A program made the translations under genes and the position numbers. A stretch of 59,007 nucleotides of DNA, taken from NCBI GenBank assembly GCA_001771065.1, contig MESQ01000014.1, positions 1-59,007 on the forward strand, given 5' to 3'. Shown piece by piece: positions 36,001 to 45,660 of the stretch; position 1 is the first letter of the stretch, and the number at the start of each line of letters is the position of its first letter. This DNA is from Burkholderiales bacterium RIFOXYD12_FULL_59_19 (GTDB taxonomy: Bacteria > Pseudomonadota > Gammaproteobacteria > Burkholderiales > Burkholderiaceae_C). The notes under the pieces are model-generated. The model was given only the letters and a program-made list of their open reading frames with translations, had not been told where the DNA came from and did no database searches.

Positions 36001-37027
36001 TGCCAACCCGCAGCATCAGATGCCGACACCGCACACGGGGTCACGGTCGACTGAAGTCGACCCTACAGACCCCACAAAAAGCCAAGCCCGACAAGCCACA
36101 AAGTCCGAGCAACCTGGATTGCGGGTCGGAGTCGGCAATGACAAGCTGGCTACCCAGCGCTACACCGCCTGGACCTTTGGTGAACTGCCTGAACTGCTTG
36201 AAATTCAAAAGGGTGGCCAGACCCTGATTGGTTACCCTGGCCTGATCGACGCGGGTGATGCCGTCACCCTCGAGGTCTTTGACGAGCCCGATGTGGCCGT
36301 TGCCAAACACCGCGCCGGCCTGCGCCGTCTGTTTGCCCTGCAGATCAAGGACGCGCTCAAGTACTTGGAAAAGAATGTGCCCGACCTGCAAAAAATGGCC
36401 GTCACCTACATGCAGGTCGGCAAAAACCCGGACGGCACGGGGACCGGCGGCACGCTGGAAGAATTACGCGAACAAATCATTCAGGTGGCACTCGACCGCG
36501 CCTTTTTGCTCGATCCACTGCCCACCGACGAGTTTGCCTTCAAGAAACGCATCGACGAGGGCCGCGGCCGCCTGACCCTGATCGCGACCGAAGTCGCCCG
36601 GCTGGCCGCAGCCATTCTGACCGAGTACGCGGTCGCCGCGCGCAAGATCAAGGACACCAAAAACGCACCCGAGGCCACGCAAGATGCCGCCCAGCAATTG
36701 GCCCGCCTGATGCCCAAGCGTTTTTTAAGTGTCACGCCATGGGCCAGCCTGCACCACTTCACCCGCTACCTGAAAGCCATCACCGCGCGCCTTGACAAAT
36801 ACCGTGCCGACCCGGCGCGTGACCTGGCGCGCCTCAAAGAACTGCAGCCGCTGGAGCAGCGTTACTCGCGCTTGCTGGCCGAGCGCAAGGGTGTGGTCGA
36901 CGAACGCCTGCAGGAATTCCGCTGGCTGCTTGAGGAATTACGCGTGAGCTTTTTTGCCCAGGAGTTGCGCACGCCGCAGCCGATCAGTGTCAAACGCCTG
37001 GAAAAAGCCTGGGCGCAGTTGGTGTAA
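33002..37027 (+). CDS. hrpA: ATP-dependent RNA helicase HrpA
   Basis: DEAH-box helicase of 1341 aa, acting on mRNA/rRNA; in E. coli HrpA rescues stalled ribosomes. Motif I is GETGSGKTT (36-44), motif Ia 'HTQPRRIAA', motif II DEAH (148-151), motif III 'TSATID', motif VI 'QRAGRCGR'. A winged-helix/HA2 region, OB fold and the long DUF3418 C-terminal region follow. An in-frame palindromic repeat encodes part of the linker at about residues 1012-1024 (TGSRSTEVDPTDPTKSQ), between the OB fold and the C-terminal region starting RYTAWTFGELPELL. Length is otherwise typical of HrpA (~1300 aa). Confidence 0.95.
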   Translation: MPNPLKIEFPESLPVSARREEIMAAMQAHQVVIVCGETGSGKTTQLPKIALALGRGKLNYPVHNPDGSRAPLGKLIGHTQPRRIAASSVAKRIAEELHTTLGDVVGFKVRFQDRLSRDSSVKLMTDGILLAETQTDPLLKAYDTIILDEAHERSLNIDFLLGYLRQILPRRPDLKVVVTSATIDAERFAEHFTSRKGPAPIIMVSGRMFPVEQRYRPFEEARDYDLNNAIADAVDELWRDVHNSGDILVFLPGEREIREAADHLRGHLSHQPVFRNAEVLPLFARLSQAEQDRIFDGHSGRRIVLATNVAETSLTVPGIRYVIDAGTARMKRYSFRSKVEQLLVEPISQSSANQRAGRCGRVANGICIRLYDEKDFIGRPKFTDPEILRSSLAGVILRMKSLHLGVVEDFPFIEKPSGRAIADGYQLLNELGAVDDANELTATGQELAKLPLDPRVGRMILEARTREALDEVLVIASALSVQDVRDRPMEAQQQADQAHAKFDDEKSEFSGYLRLWKWINDGKGGEGQHKLSNRQYEQLLRQNFVSMRRVREWRDIHSQLHTVVAEHKWRLNTLPASYEQLHLSMLAGLLGNIGYKLETEGGGGGGEYLGARGIKFYPHPGAHLVKKPGRWIVAAELVETTRLFGRGIAAIEPQWLEQVGGHLLKKQLLDPHWEKKSAEVNALERATLYGIVVYSGRRVNYGRVDLVGAREIFIREALVNGQWDCKWPFLQANHKLVKQVEDLEHKARRQDVLVDDELIYAFYDQQLPADVCSGYSFDHWYREACKKPEYLMPMPVRGAVPTGNSKLLLLTREELMRHEAAGITTQSFPKTVRLGGVDCAATYLHEPGDPKDGLTVTVPLFVLNQVNEERCEWLVPGMLKDKVQALLKTLHQRPRSRLVPLPESARKMAEALNVPEIFGHGALLDAVLKLVRAATAVDVVRADIKVDMLSPHFFMNFRVVDEHARQLGTGRNLGALKAELGAKARGAFQALAGLKLGQGAANPQHQMPTPHTGSRSTEVDPTDPTKSQARQATKSEQPGLRVGVGNDKLATQRYTAWTFGELPELLEIQKGGQTLIGYPGLIDAGDAVTLEVFDEPDVAVAKHRAGLRRLFALQIKDALKYLEKNVPDLQKMAVTYMQVGKNPDGTGTGGTLEELREQIIQVALDRAFLLDPLPTDEFAFKKRIDEGRGRLTLIATEVARLAAAILTEYAVAARKIKDTKNAPEATQDAAQQLARLMPKRFLSVTPWASLHHFTRYLKAITARLDKYRADPARDLARLKELQPLEQRYSRLLAERKGVVDERLQEFRWLLEELRVSFFAQELRTPQPISVKRLEKAWAQLV
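36037..36073 (+). repeat. Palindromic repeat inside hrpA (GGTCGACT family, copy 1)
   Basis: Inner palindrome GGTCGACTGAAGTCGACC (36045-36062) is bracketed by GGGGTC (36037-36042) and GACCCC (36068-36073), forming a two-tier hairpin. It lies wholly in the reading frame of hrpA without stop codons. Confidence 0.8.
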
Positions 37028-37046
37028 CACTACCGGATTTTTGTGG

Positions 37047-37064
37047 GGTCGACTTCAGTCGACC
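37047..37064 (+). repeat. Palindromic repeat after hrpA (GGTCGACT family, copy 2, inverted)
   Basis: GGTCGACTTCAGTCGACC lies 20 nt after the hrpA stop, in the gap between convergent hrpA and the sugar dehydrogenase gene. With its preceding G it is the exact reverse complement of 19 nt of the copy inside hrpA. Its 8-bp stem could act as a 3' hairpin; no T run follows on the plus strand. Confidence 0.8.
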
Positions 37065-37087
37065 TGGCGGGTAGCGCAAGGGTCGAT

Positions 37088-38215
37088 TCAAGGCATCAGC
37101 CGGATCAGGCGCCCTTGCGCGTGGTCGGTCAGCACATAGAGCAAACCGTCAGGCCCCTGGCGCACATCACGGATGCGTTCACCCAGCTCCACGAGCAATG
37201 GGTGCTCGCGCAGTACGCGGCCGCCAAAAGGTTTTGAGAGCTCGATCCGGTTCAGGTAGCCAAACTTGAGTGAGCCCACCAACAGGTTACCAACCCAGTG
37301 GCTGCCGTAGCGGGTACTGGTTACAAAGGCCATGCCCGAGGGCGCAATCGATGGCACCCAGTAGTGCAGCGGCTGTGTCATGCCGGCTTTGGCGCTGAGC
37401 CCGGCGCCAATCGGGCCGCCGCCATAGTTCTCGCCATAAGTGATTGCCGGCCAGCCGTAATTGCGGCCCGGCGCGATCAGGTTGATTTCGTCGCCGCCCT
37501 GGGGCCCGTGCTCATGTGCCCACAGCGTGCCGTCGGGCGTCAGCACCAGGCCCTGTGGGTTGCGGTGGCCATAAGACCAGATTTCTGGCAAGGCCCCGGC
37601 GGTGGTGACAAACGGGTTGTCCGGCGGCACACGGCCGTCTTTGAACAGGCGAATGATCTTGCCGTGGTGGTTGCCCAGCGTTTGCGCGTCGTCCTTGCGC
37701 AAGTAGCGTTCACCCAGGGTCACGAAAAGCAGGCCATCGGGCTTGCCCTGGGTCTGGCTCTCGGCCAGGCGGCAACCAAAATGCGCGCTGCTGGCCACCT
37801 TGGGCCGGGCACTGAAGATGACCTGCACCGCCACCAGCCGAGTGCGGTCGTTTGAGAGCCGTGCCCGTGCCAGTGCCGTGCTGTTGCCCCCTGCGCCGGG
37901 CTCTGAAAAACAGAAAAACAGGGTGTGATTGCGGGCAAAGTCGGCGTCGAGCAGTACATCGAGCAAACCACCCTGGCCGCCGGCTGCCACCTCAGGTAGA
38001 CCGGTCAGCGCCGGGTTGACCCGGCCATCGGCCTCAATCACGCGCAGGCGCCCCGGGCGCTCGGTGACCAGAAACCGGCCGTTGGGCAAAAATGCTAGCG
38101 ACCAGGGATGCGCCAGGCCGACGGCAAGTACCTGGTGACGCAGCGGCTGGGCCAACGCTGGCAGCGCCAGGCAGACCAGCGTCGTCAGCAATAAATTTTT
38201 GATCCACCTCGCCAT
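37088..38215 (-). CDS. PQQ-dependent soluble aldose sugar dehydrogenase-like protein
   Basis: 375-aa secreted protein from ATG 38215 with signal peptide MARWIKNLLLTTLVCLALPA (cleavage after ALA). The six-bladed propeller of the YliI/Asd family (GSDH) is recognised by 'GLAHPWSLAFLPNGRFLVTERPGRLRVI', 'GGQGGLLDVLLDADFA', 'HFGCRLAES', 'SYGHRNPQGLVLTPDGTLWAHEHGPQGGDEINLI' and 'GRNYGWPAITYGENYGG'. It should oxidise aldose sugars in the periplasm with PQQ and Ca2+. No pqq genes are nearby, so cofactor supply is unknown. Longer frames back to 38488 lack a signal at the front and cross the divergent gene. Confidence 0.88.
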   Translation of the reverse strand: MARWIKNLLLTTLVCLALPALAQPLRHQVLAVGLAHPWSLAFLPNGRFLVTERPGRLRVIEADGRVNPALTGLPEVAAGGQGGLLDVLLDADFARNHTLFFCFSEPGAGGNSTALARARLSNDRTRLVAVQVIFSARPKVASSAHFGCRLAESQTQGKPDGLLFVTLGERYLRKDDAQTLGNHHGKIIRLFKDGRVPPDNPFVTTAGALPEIWSYGHRNPQGLVLTPDGTLWAHEHGPQGGDEINLIAPGRNYGWPAITYGENYGGGPIGAGLSAKAGMTQPLHYWVPSIAPSGMAFVTSTRYGSHWVGNLLVGSLKFGYLNRIELSKPFGGRVLREHPLLVELGERIRDVRQGPDGLLYVLTDHAQGRLIRLMP

Positions 38216-38350
38216 GGCTTGTTTCCTGACCTGGATTGTTTTCAGCGGCATGGTAGCGCAAGCGTCGGTTGAAAAAGTGGCACGGGTCTTGTCAGCTTTG
38301 TGCAGTTTTGGGAATCGACAATAGGCCATATTTTCAAATATGGACAGAGT

Positions 38351-39571
38351 ATGGACATGCGCAAAGTACTGATTGTCGGCGGCGGTATCGGCGGCCTGAG
38401 TGCTGCCTTGGCCTGTACCCGAGCGGGTGCCGAGGTGGCCCTGTTTGAGCGCAGTGCCATGTTTTCGGAATTTGGTGCAGGCATTCAACTGAGCCCCAAT
38501 GTGGTAAAAATTTTGTATGGCTGGGGCCTGCAGCAGGCGCTGGCCGAGGTGGTGGCTTTGCCGGACCGGCTGCAGGTGCGCAGCGCCAGTTCGGGGGCCG
38601 TGCTAGGCACATTGCGCCTGGGTGAGGTGATGGCCCGGCGTTATGGCGCACCTTACCTCACCATCCACCGGGCCGATTTGCATCAACTGCTGTTGATTGC
38701 GCTGCAACAACAGGGTGGGGCGGCGCTCAACCTGAGCAGTACGGTGATCAGTTTCGAACAGACCGAGCGCGATGTCGCGCTGCAACTGGCCCAGGATCAG
38801 CTTGTGCGTGGCGACCTGCTGGTGGGCGCCGATGGCGGCTGGAGCGGAATTCGCCAGCAGTTGCTGGCCGACGGCACGCCGCAGCCGACCGGGCATCTGG
38901 CCTACCGGGCGCTGATCTCGCAAGCGCGTTTGCCGGTGCATTTGCGCAGTTCGCAAGTGACCGCCTGGCTGGGTCCGCAGATGCATGTGGTGCAGTACCC
39001 GGTGCGCGGCGGTGAATGGCTCAATGTGGTGGCCATCGTGCATGGCCAGGTGCAGGGTGACATGTCGCACTGGGATCACAGTGGCAACGCAGTTGAATTG
39101 CAGCAGCGCCTGCAGGCCACCTGCAAACCGCTCAGGGACTTGATCCAGGCGGTGCCGGACTGGCGTTTGTGGGCCTTGAGCATTCGCCCGCCCATGCGCA
39201 GTGGCCGTGAGCAGGCGGGTGGCCGTGTCGCCTTGCTGGGTGACGCCGCGCACCCGATGGTGCCGTACCTGGCCCAAGGCGCAGGCATGGCAATTGAAGA
39301 CGCTGCCGTGCTGGCGGATGTGCTGGAAGAAGGGGGTTTGTTTGCAGACGGGCCAGGTGCGGATAGCGCCGATGCGGCTAGCCGGGTGCCGGGCCTGTTG
39401 CGCCAATACGCGCAGCAGCGCTGGCAGCGTAATGCCCGGGTGCAGGCCACGGCCATCCGTAATGGCAACATCTTTCACGCCAGCGGGCTGATGGCTTTGG
39501 CCCGCAACGCGGCCATGAAAATTCGGGGCGAGGGCCTGATGGACCAGCCCTGGCTGTACCAGGGCGCTTGA
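38351..39571 (+). CDS. FAD-dependent monooxygenase (salicylate/6-hydroxynicotinate hydroxylase type)
   Basis: 406-aa class A flavoprotein monooxygenase. It opens with [21 protein letters not shown] (GxGxxG FAD motif), has the DG motif in '[17 protein letters not shown]' and the GD motif in '[35 protein letters not shown]'. These identify a para-hydroxybenzoate-hydroxylase-fold enzyme adding OH to an aromatic ring with NAD(P)H. It is close in character to NahG-like and NicC-like enzymes, but substrate is not decided by sequence and no ring-cleavage genes lie alongside. Divergent from the sugar dehydrogenase gene by 135 bp. Confidence 0.88.
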   Translation: MDMRKVLIVGGGIGGLSAALACTRAGAEVALFERSAMFSEFGAGIQLSPNVVKILYGWGLQQALAEVVALPDRLQVRSASSGAVLGTLRLGEVMARRYGAPYLTIHRADLHQLLLIALQQQGGAALNLSSTVISFEQTERDVALQLAQDQLVRGDLLVGADGGWSGIRQQLLADGTPQPTGHLAYRALISQARLPVHLRSSQVTAWLGPQMHVVQYPVRGGEWLNVVAIVHGQVQGDMSHWDHSGNAVELQQRLQATCKPLRDLIQAVPDWRLWALSIRPPMRSGREQAGGRVALLGDAAHPMVPYLAQGAGMAIEDAAVLADVLEEGGLFADGPGADSADAASRVPGLLRQYAQQRWQRNARVQATAIRNGNIFHASGLMALARNAAMKIRGEGLMDQPWLYQGA

Positions 39572-39662
39572 GTGGCGGTTAAAATCCGCGCACTTTTTGC
39601 ATGAATCTGGTCTGTTTCGTGCGCTTTTTTTCTTTCGTCAGTCTCTCCCTGAGGCCCTTCAA

Positions 39663-42600
39663 TTGACTCTGCACATCACCCCTTTTGAGGGCGGTAGCGC
39701 TCTTGGCGCTTTCCGTATTCAACAACTTTTGCCGGGGTTACAAGCCGTGCATGACAAGATCAATGGCATTGCCGCGCGCCATGTGCATCTGGTTTGCTCG
39801 GACCAAGCGCCCAGCGCTGCGCTGCAACAGCAATTGGCAGCCTTGCTGAACTATGGCGAGCCCTACGGCGGGCCCCTGGACGGCCCGCTGATTGTGGTCA
39901 CGCCGCGTTTTGGCACGGTTTCGCCCTGGGCTTCCAAGGCCACTGACATCGCCCACAATTGCGGCCTGGCGGTGCACCGCGTGGAGCGCATGGTGGAATA
40001 CCGCATCAGCCTCAAAACCGGTTTGCTCGGTAAACCCACCCTGACCGAGGTGCAACTGGCGCAGGTGGCCAGTCTGCTGCATGACCGCATGACCGAGAGT
40101 GTGATGTTTGAGCGCGCCACCGCTTTTGGCCTGTTTGCCAGTCTGCCCGCCGCGCCCATGGCCCATGTGGACGTGCTGGCCGGTGGCAAACCCGCCCTGC
40201 TGGTGGCCAACACCGAGTTTGGCCTGGCGCTGGCCGACGACGAGATGGATTACCTGGTGCAGGCCTTCACGCAGTTGCAGCGCAACCCGACCGACGTGGA
40301 ACTGATGATGTTCGCCCAGGCCAACAGCGAGCACTGCCGCCACAAGATTTTCAACGCCCAGTTCACCATTGACGGTGTGGCCCAGCCCAACAGCCTGTTC
40401 GGCATGATCCGCCACACGCACCAGACCAACCCGCAGCACATGCTGGTGGCCTACTCGGACAACGCCTCGGTGATGGCTGGCAGCCAGGTGGAGCGCTTCA
40501 GCAGCCAGTCATGCTTGACAACAATCGGCATTCACACGGGCAGCTATCAAAAAAGCAGCGCCTTGCAGCACATCCTGATGAAGGTGGAAACCCACAACCA
40601 CCCCACCGCCATTTCGCCTTTCCCGGGTGCCTCTACCGGCGCTGGCGGTGAGATCCGCGACGAAGGCGCCACCGGCCGCGGCTCCAAACCCAAGGCCGGC
40701 CTGACCGGTTTCACCGTATCCAAAATTAATTGGGGTCAGATTCCAATTAATTTGTCAAAACCAAAAGATGAAAATAATTGGAATCTGACCCCCATTGATT
40801 ACGGTAGGCCGGCGCATATTGCCAGCCCCTTGCAGATCATGGTCGAGGGGCCGCTGGGTGGGGCGGCGTTCAACAACGAGTTTGGTCGGCCCAATTTGCT
40901 GGGCTATTTTCGCGAGTACGAACAAAACCTGAGCTACACGGTCAAGGACGCCGCCGGCCTGGCGCAGCCGCAGACCGAGCAGCGCGGCTACCACAAGCCG
41001 ATCATGCTGGCCGGTGGCCTGGGGGTGATTGACGCCACCCAGACCCACAAGATTGCGTTCCCGGCTGGCACCCTGCTGATTCAGCTGGGTGGTCCGGGCA
41101 TGCGTATTGGTATGGGCGGAAGTGCCGCCAGTTCCATGACCACCGGGGACAACGCCGCCCACCTTGACTTTGACTCGGTCCAGCGCGGCAACCCAGAGAT
41201 TGAGCGGCGGGCGCAGGAAGTCATCAACCAGTGCTGGCTCATGACCGAGGTCAACCCGATTCTGGCGATCCACGACGTCGGCGCAGGTGGCTTGAGTAAC
41301 GCCTTTCCTGAACTGACCAACGACGCCGGTCGCGGCGCCCGTTTTGACCTGCGCGCGGTGCCACTCGAAGAATCCGGTCTGGCGCCCAAGGAAATCTGGT
41401 GCAACGAAAGTCAGGAACGTTATGTGCTGGCGATAGCGCCCGAGTCGCTGGACCTGTTCAAGGCCTTGTGCGAACGCGAGCGCTGCCCGTTTGCGGTGGT
41501 TGGGGTGGCGACCGAGGAACGCCTGCTTCAATTGGTGGACGAGGGGGCAGAGGCGCCAGTCAATATGCCGATGAACGTCCTTTTGGGCAAGCCACCAAAA
41601 ATGCAGCGCGATGTGACAACCGTGCAGCGCACTTTCCCGCCTGTCAATCTGACCGGCGTCGCCCTGCAGCAGGCGGCGATCGACGTGCTGGCGCATCCCA
41701 CGGTGGCTTCCAAGCGTTTTCTGATCACCATTGGCGACCGCACCGTGGGGGGCTTGAGCCACCGCGACCAGATGGTGGGCCCCTGGCAGGTGCCGGTGGC
41801 GGACTGCGCAGTCACATTGGCAGATTTCAAGGGCTTTGCCGGTGAGGCCATGGCTCTGGGCGAACGCACGCCGCTGGCCACGGTGAATGCGCCCGCCAGC
41901 GGCCGTATGGCGGTGGCCGAGGCCATTACCAACTTGCTGGCCGCCCCCATGGAACTGGATCGCGTCAAGCTGTCGGCCAACTGGATGGCGGCTTGCGGCG
42001 AATCCGGTGAAGATGCGGCGCTGTATGAGACCGTGAAAGCGGTGGGTCTGGAACTGTGCCCCGCCTTGGGCATCTCGATCCCGGTGGGCAAGGACTCTTT
42101 GTCGATGCGCACGCAATGGAAGGACGAGACTGGCAATGCCAAAAAAGTGACCTCGCCGGTGTCGCTGATCGTGACCGCCTTTGCCACGCTGGCGGACGTG
42201 CGCGGCAGCTTGACACCGCAGCTCAACGCGGTGGATGACACCTCGCTGATTTTGGTGGATATGGGGCGTGGCCAAAACCGCATGGGTGGCAGCATCCTGG
42301 CGCAAACCCTGGGCCAGATGGGTGATGAAGTGCCAGACCTGGATAACCCGCAGGACCTGGTGAACCTGGTGAATGCAGTCAACGCCTTGCGCGCCCAGGG
42401 CCAGATTCTGGCCTACCACGACCGCAGTGATGGTGGTTTGTTTGCCGCCGCCTGTGAGATGGCTTTTGCCGGCCATGTGGGCGTGGCGTTGAATGTCGAC
42501 ATGCTGGTGACCGAGGGTGACGGCGTGTCTGACAGCCGTATGGACTGTGGCGATGCCAAAAATTGGGCCGGCCAGATCAGCGGCCGTCGCGATGAACTCA

Positions 42601-43748
42601 CGCTCAAGGCGCTGTTCAGCGAAGAGCTTGGTGTGCTGCTGCAGGTACGCACTGCCGGGCGCGACGCGGTCATGCAGGTGCTGCGCGAACACCATTTGAG
42701 CCAGCACAGCCATGTGGTGGGCAAAACCCGCCCGGCCGATTCGAGCATCAGCGCCGGCATTGGCGCGGTGCAGGTGTGGCGTGACGCCAAGACCATTTTT
42801 AATGCCAAACTGGCCGACCTGCACCAGGTGTGGGATGCCACCAGCTGGAAGATTTGCCAGCAACGTGACAACCCGGCCTGCGCCGATGCCGAACACGCCG
42901 TTGCGGGTGAGCCGTCTGACCCGGGCATGCATGTGCAGCTGGTGACCAGCGCGCAGCAGCCTGCTGCGCCGGCCCTGATGCTGTCGCGTCCCAAAGTGGC
43001 CGTGCTGCGTGAACAAGGTGTCAACTCCCATGTGGAAATGGCCTATGCTTTTACCGAAGCGGGTTTTGAGGCCTATGACGTGCACATGACTGACTTGCAG
43101 ACGGGTCGCGCCAATCTGGCCGATTTCAAGGGCGTGGTGGCCTGCGGCGGTTTCAGTTACGGTGACACCCTGGGTGCCGGCATTGGCTGGGCCCGTTCCA
43201 TCACCTTCAACCCCGTGTTGGCGGACCAGTTCAAGGCCTTTTTTGGCCGCCCCGACACCTTTGGCCTGGGCGTGTGTAATGGTTGCCAGATGTTTGCCGA
43301 GCTGGCCGATATCATTCCTGACGCACAAGACTGGCCACGTTTCACGACCAACCAGAGCGAGCGTTTTGAAGCGCGCCTGAGTATGGTCGAGGTGCTCGAA
43401 TCGCCGTCATTGTTTTTCAAGGGCATGGCTGGCAGCCGTCTGCCGATTGCAGTGGCACACGGCGAGGGCTATGCCAACTTCAAGCACCGGGGCAACGCGG
43501 CCAAGGCCATCGCTGCCATGCGCTTCACCGACAACCATGGTGCCGCCACCGAAACCTACCCGTTCAATCCGAATGGCAGCCCGGGCGGCCTGACGGCGGT
43601 GACGACTGCCGACGGTCGTTTTACCGCCATGATGCCGCACCCCGAGCGTGTGTTTCGCAACATCCAGCTGAGCTGGACCGATCAGGACCGTGATGCCTTC
43701 AGCCCGTGGATGCAGCTGTGGTACAACGCCCGCCGTTGGGTAGCTTGA
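39663..43748 (+). CDS. purL: Phosphoribosylformylglycinamidine synthase (large single-chain form)
   Basis: Fourth step of purine synthesis: FGAR + glutamine + ATP to FGAM. 1361 aa, single-chain proteobacterial type: N-terminal domain ([20 protein letters not shown]), FGAM synthetase core with '[42 protein letters not shown]' and '[17 protein letters not shown]', and a C-terminal glutaminase with nucleophile Cys near residue 1205 ([12 protein letters not shown]). The start is set at TTG 39663, preceded by GAGG; homologues begin at TLHIT. An in-frame palindromic element (40724-40800) inserts residues about 354-380 ([20 protein letters not shown]) between 'LTGFTVSK' and '[12 protein letters not shown]', where relatives have a short variable loop. 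Confidence 0.95.
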   Translation: MTLHITPFEGGSALGAFRIQQLLPGLQAVHDKINGIAARHVHLVCSDQAPSAALQQQLAALLNYGEPYGGPLDGPLIVVTPRFGTVSPWASKATDIAHNCGLAVHRVERMVEYRISLKTGLLGKPTLTEVQLAQVASLLHDRMTESVMFERATAFGLFASLPAAPMAHVDVLAGGKPALLVANTEFGLALADDEMDYLVQAFTQLQRNPTDVELMMFAQANSEHCRHKIFNAQFTIDGVAQPNSLFGMIRHTHQTNPQHMLVAYSDNASVMAGSQVERFSSQSCLTTIGIHTGSYQKSSALQHILMKVETHNHPTAISPFPGASTGAGGEIRDEGATGRGSKPKAGLTGFTVSKINWGQIPINLSKPKDENNWNLTPIDYGRPAHIASPLQIMVEGPLGGAAFNNEFGRPNLLGYFREYEQNLSYTVKDAAGLAQPQTEQRGYHKPIMLAGGLGVIDATQTHKIAFPAGTLLIQLGGPGMRIGMGGSAASSMTTGDNAAHLDFDSVQRGNPEIERRAQEVINQCWLMTEVNPILAIHDVGAGGLSNAFPELTNDAGRGARFDLRAVPLEESGLAPKEIWCNESQERYVLAIAPESLDLFKALCERERCPFAVVGVATEERLLQLVDEGAEAPVNMPMNVLLGKPPKMQRDVTTVQRTFPPVNLTGVALQQAAIDVLAHPTVASKRFLITIGDRTVGGLSHRDQMVGPWQVPVADCAVTLADFKGFAGEAMALGERTPLATVNAPASGRMAVAEAITNLLAAPMELDRVKLSANWMAACGESGEDAALYETVKAVGLELCPALGISIPVGKDSLSMRTQWKDETGNAKKVTSPVSLIVTAFATLADVRGSLTPQLNAVDDTSLILVDMGRGQNRMGGSILAQTLGQMGDEVPDLDNPQDLVNLVNAVNALRAQGQILAYHDRSDGGLFAAACEMAFAGHVGVALNVDMLVTEGDGVSDSRMDCGDAKNWAGQISGRRDELTLKALFSEELGVLLQVRTAGRDAVMQVLREHHLSQHSHVVGKTRPADSSISAGIGAVQVWRDAKTIFNAKLADLHQVWDATSWKICQQRDNPACADAEHAVAGEPSDPGMHVQLVTSAQQPAAPALMLSRPKVAVLREQGVNSHVEMAYAFTEAGFEAYDVHMTDLQTGRANLADFKGVVACGGFSYGDTLGAGIGWARSITFNPVLADQFKAFFGRPDTFGLGVCNGCQMFAELADIIPDAQDWPRFTTNQSERFEARLSMVEVLESPSLFFKGMAGSRLPIAVAHGEGYANFKHRGNAAKAIAAMRFTDNHGAATETYPFNPNGSPGGLTAVTTADGRFTAMMPHPERVFRNIQLSWTDQDRDAFSPWMQLWYNARRWVA
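40724..40800 (+). repeat. In-frame palindromic element inside purL (GGGGTCAGA family relative)
   Basis: Two 30-nt arms (40724-40753 and 40771-40800) are inverted copies differing at four positions, separated by a 17-nt loop (40754-40770). The arm core is GGGGTCAGATTCCAATTA. The first nine bases, GGGGTCAGA, are those of the repeats at 16762, 16818 and 50374. Its AT-rich composition stands out against the surrounding GC-rich gene. The element contributes no stop and keeps the purL frame. Confidence 0.9.
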
Positions 43749-43777
43749 TCTCAACCCGACGGCCAAAACCCAAAGAC

Positions 43778-43795
43778 CCCGGATTGGTATCCGGG
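43778..43795. terminator. Hairpin between convergent purL and diguanylate cyclase genes
   Basis: CCCGGAT (43778-43784) pairs with ATCCGGG (43789-43795) around TGGT. It lies in the 55-bp gap between convergent stops. Neither side has a strong T run (TCTTTGGGTTTT follows on the minus strand), so it is a possible two-way terminator only. Confidence 0.45.
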
Positions 43796-43803
43796 CTAGT
43801 TTC

Positions 43804-45660
43804 TCAATCCTTCCCTGCCATCGCCGCCTCGTAACGGGTCACCCGGTTGCGCCCGCCCTCCTTGGCAGCATAGAGTGCAAGGTCTGCGGCCTTGACGAAT
43901 TCCTCCAGCGCGTTCGCTTGCTGCGGATACGTGGCCACGCCAATGCTCACGGTGATGCGGACCATCATTCCGCCGCCGATGTCGAAGGGCTGGCGTTCCA
44001 CCGTCGCGCGCAAGCGTTCGGCTATTTGCATGGCCATGGTCGCATCCGTCTCCGGCAAAATCACCATGAATTCCTCGCCACCGTAGCGGCACACGCGGTC
44101 CACAGTACGTGCCTGTTGCACCTGCAAATCGCTCAGGCCTTTGATGATGGCATCGCCGGCCTGGTGCCCATAGGTATCGTTGACGCGTTTGAAGTGGTCA
44201 ATGTCGAGCATGAGCAAGGACACCGGTCGGTTGAAACGCTGGGTACGAATAATCTCATCTTTTAAAAATGAATAGAACCTACGGTGGTTATACAGATTGG
44301 TGAGACCGTCTCGGCTCGCCAGCTCCTCAGCCTGTTCCGCGCGTTGGCGCTCGGTGATGTCCCTGAACACGCCGACAAGAAAGGAAATGCCCTTTACTTG
44401 TATCGTTGTGCCATTGATGTCGGCATGGAAGACAGTGCCATCCTTTCTTTTAACCGGCAGATTCGGCGCAAGGCTGATTTCGTTTTTGGCCAGTCGCGCC
44501 ATCTGGAGGACAACATTGCCGACGTCTTTCTCAGGATGAATGTCTTCCACCCCCAGTTCAAGCAACTCGTCGCGGCTGTATCCGAGCATGCGGCAAATGG
44601 AGTCATTGACCATGATGAACTTCTGGCTTTGGACCTCCGCCAGGAGGATTCCGTCCTGCACGGAGTCGAAGATGGTCCTGAGCAGGGCTTCTGATTCAGA
44701 CAATGCCTGCTCGGCTCGCTTGCGTTCGGTGATGTCGCGCACAGTGGCCTGCAGAAACACTTCTCCTCCCACGTCCATGCGTGTCAGCAGCACGTCGGCA
44801 GGAAACGGGCTGCCATCCAGGCGCTGGTGTTCCCATTCGAAAAAGTTCTTGCCTTCGCGCATGGCGGTGGCGATCATCTCCTGCGCCTTTTCATCGGAGG
44901 AGCGTCCATCGGGCTGCCGTTCCGGCGAAACCTTCCATGGCCCGAGTTCGGTGAACGCTGCTGTGCTGGCCGCTCCGAACAATTCCAGCGTGGCCTGGTT
45001 GGCGCTGGTAAACCGCCATGACGGTGGCGCCAATGTCATCAGCGCATCGCGTGAACTTTCGAATAGCTGCCGATAGCTTTCCTCATTCGCGCGCAGCGCT
45101 TCCTCCGTGCGCTTGCGCTCGGTGACGTCAATGAAGCTTTCGAGGAGGTGTGATCGCCCGCCAAGCTGGATTGCGGTCACGGTCTTGATGATGTCGCGTC
45201 TTTCGCCAGTGGCGGTCAGCAGCACGCGTTCCGAGTTGTCGACGGTTTGATGAAGATTGGTGACCGGGCACTGGTCCCATTCTGCCGGACAGATGAACTT
45301 GTGACATACCGCGCCGATAATGCTCTCCTTCGGCGCACCAATCATGCGGACGGCAAACGAGTTTACGTCGACAATCCTGTGGGCCTCGGGATCGATGATG
45401 ACGATCCCCGCCTGCACCGATTCCAGGACAGTCCTCAGCCTGTTCTCGCTTTCAAGCGACGCCTCTTGCGCCTGCTTGTTCCCGGCAACATTGGCCTCCA
45501 GTTCTTCGCCAAGAATATTGATGCCGGCCATGACGCCGTCCAGGGCGCTTTCATCATCAGAAAGGGTGCCCCTGGCTGTCAGGTCGCCCGCGGCAAACTT
45601 GAAGATGACCTCAAGTAGATCCGCAAGCCTCGGGTCTTCATTGTGATTGGGGGATGTCAC
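43804..45660 (-). CDS. PAS-domain diguanylate cyclase
   Basis: 618-aa cytosolic sensor without membrane segments. After a short helical N terminus there are three PAS/PAC units, each ending in 'DVTERKRTEEAL', 'DITERKRAEQAL' or 'DITERQRAEQAE', followed by a GGDEF domain. The active site is GGEEF (about 527-531) and an RxxD inhibitory site (RTVD) lies five residues before it, so c-di-GMP product inhibition is expected. The first PAS holds 'AVCHKFICPAEWDQCP', a Cys/His-rich stretch that could bind a metal or heme. I prefer the GTG at 45660, which overlaps the upstream stop as GTGA; the ATG at 45681 would overlap by 25 nt. Confidence 0.9.
   Translation of the reverse strand: MTSPNHNEDPRLADLLEVIFKFAAGDLTARGTLSDDESALDGVMAGINILGEELEANVAGNKQAQEASLESENRLRTVLESVQAGIVIIDPEAHRIVDVNSFAVRMIGAPKESIIGAVCHKFICPAEWDQCPVTNLHQTVDNSERVLLTATGERRDIIKTVTAIQLGGRSHLLESFIDVTERKRTEEALRANEESYRQLFESSRDALMTLAPPSWRFTSANQATLELFGAASTAAFTELGPWKVSPERQPDGRSSDEKAQEMIATAMREGKNFFEWEHQRLDGSPFPADVLLTRMDVGGEVFLQATVRDITERKRAEQALSESEALLRTIFDSVQDGILLAEVQSQKFIMVNDSICRMLGYSRDELLELGVEDIHPEKDVGNVVLQMARLAKNEISLAPNLPVKRKDGTVFHADINGTTIQVKGISFLVGVFRDITERQRAEQAEELASRDGLTNLYNHRRFYSFLKDEIIRTQRFNRPVSLLMLDIDHFKRVNDTYGHQAGDAIIKGLSDLQVQQARTVDRVCRYGGEEFMVILPETDATMAMQIAERLRATVERQPFDIGGGMMVRITVSIGVATYPQQANALEEFVKAADLALYAAKEGGRNRVTRYEAAMAGKD

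Noticed and set aside
40755..43328. 857-codon open frame antisense to purL
   Set aside because: Lies wholly opposite a conserved gene, is rich in His/Gln/Arg as expected of a shadow in GC-rich DNA, and shows no domain pattern.
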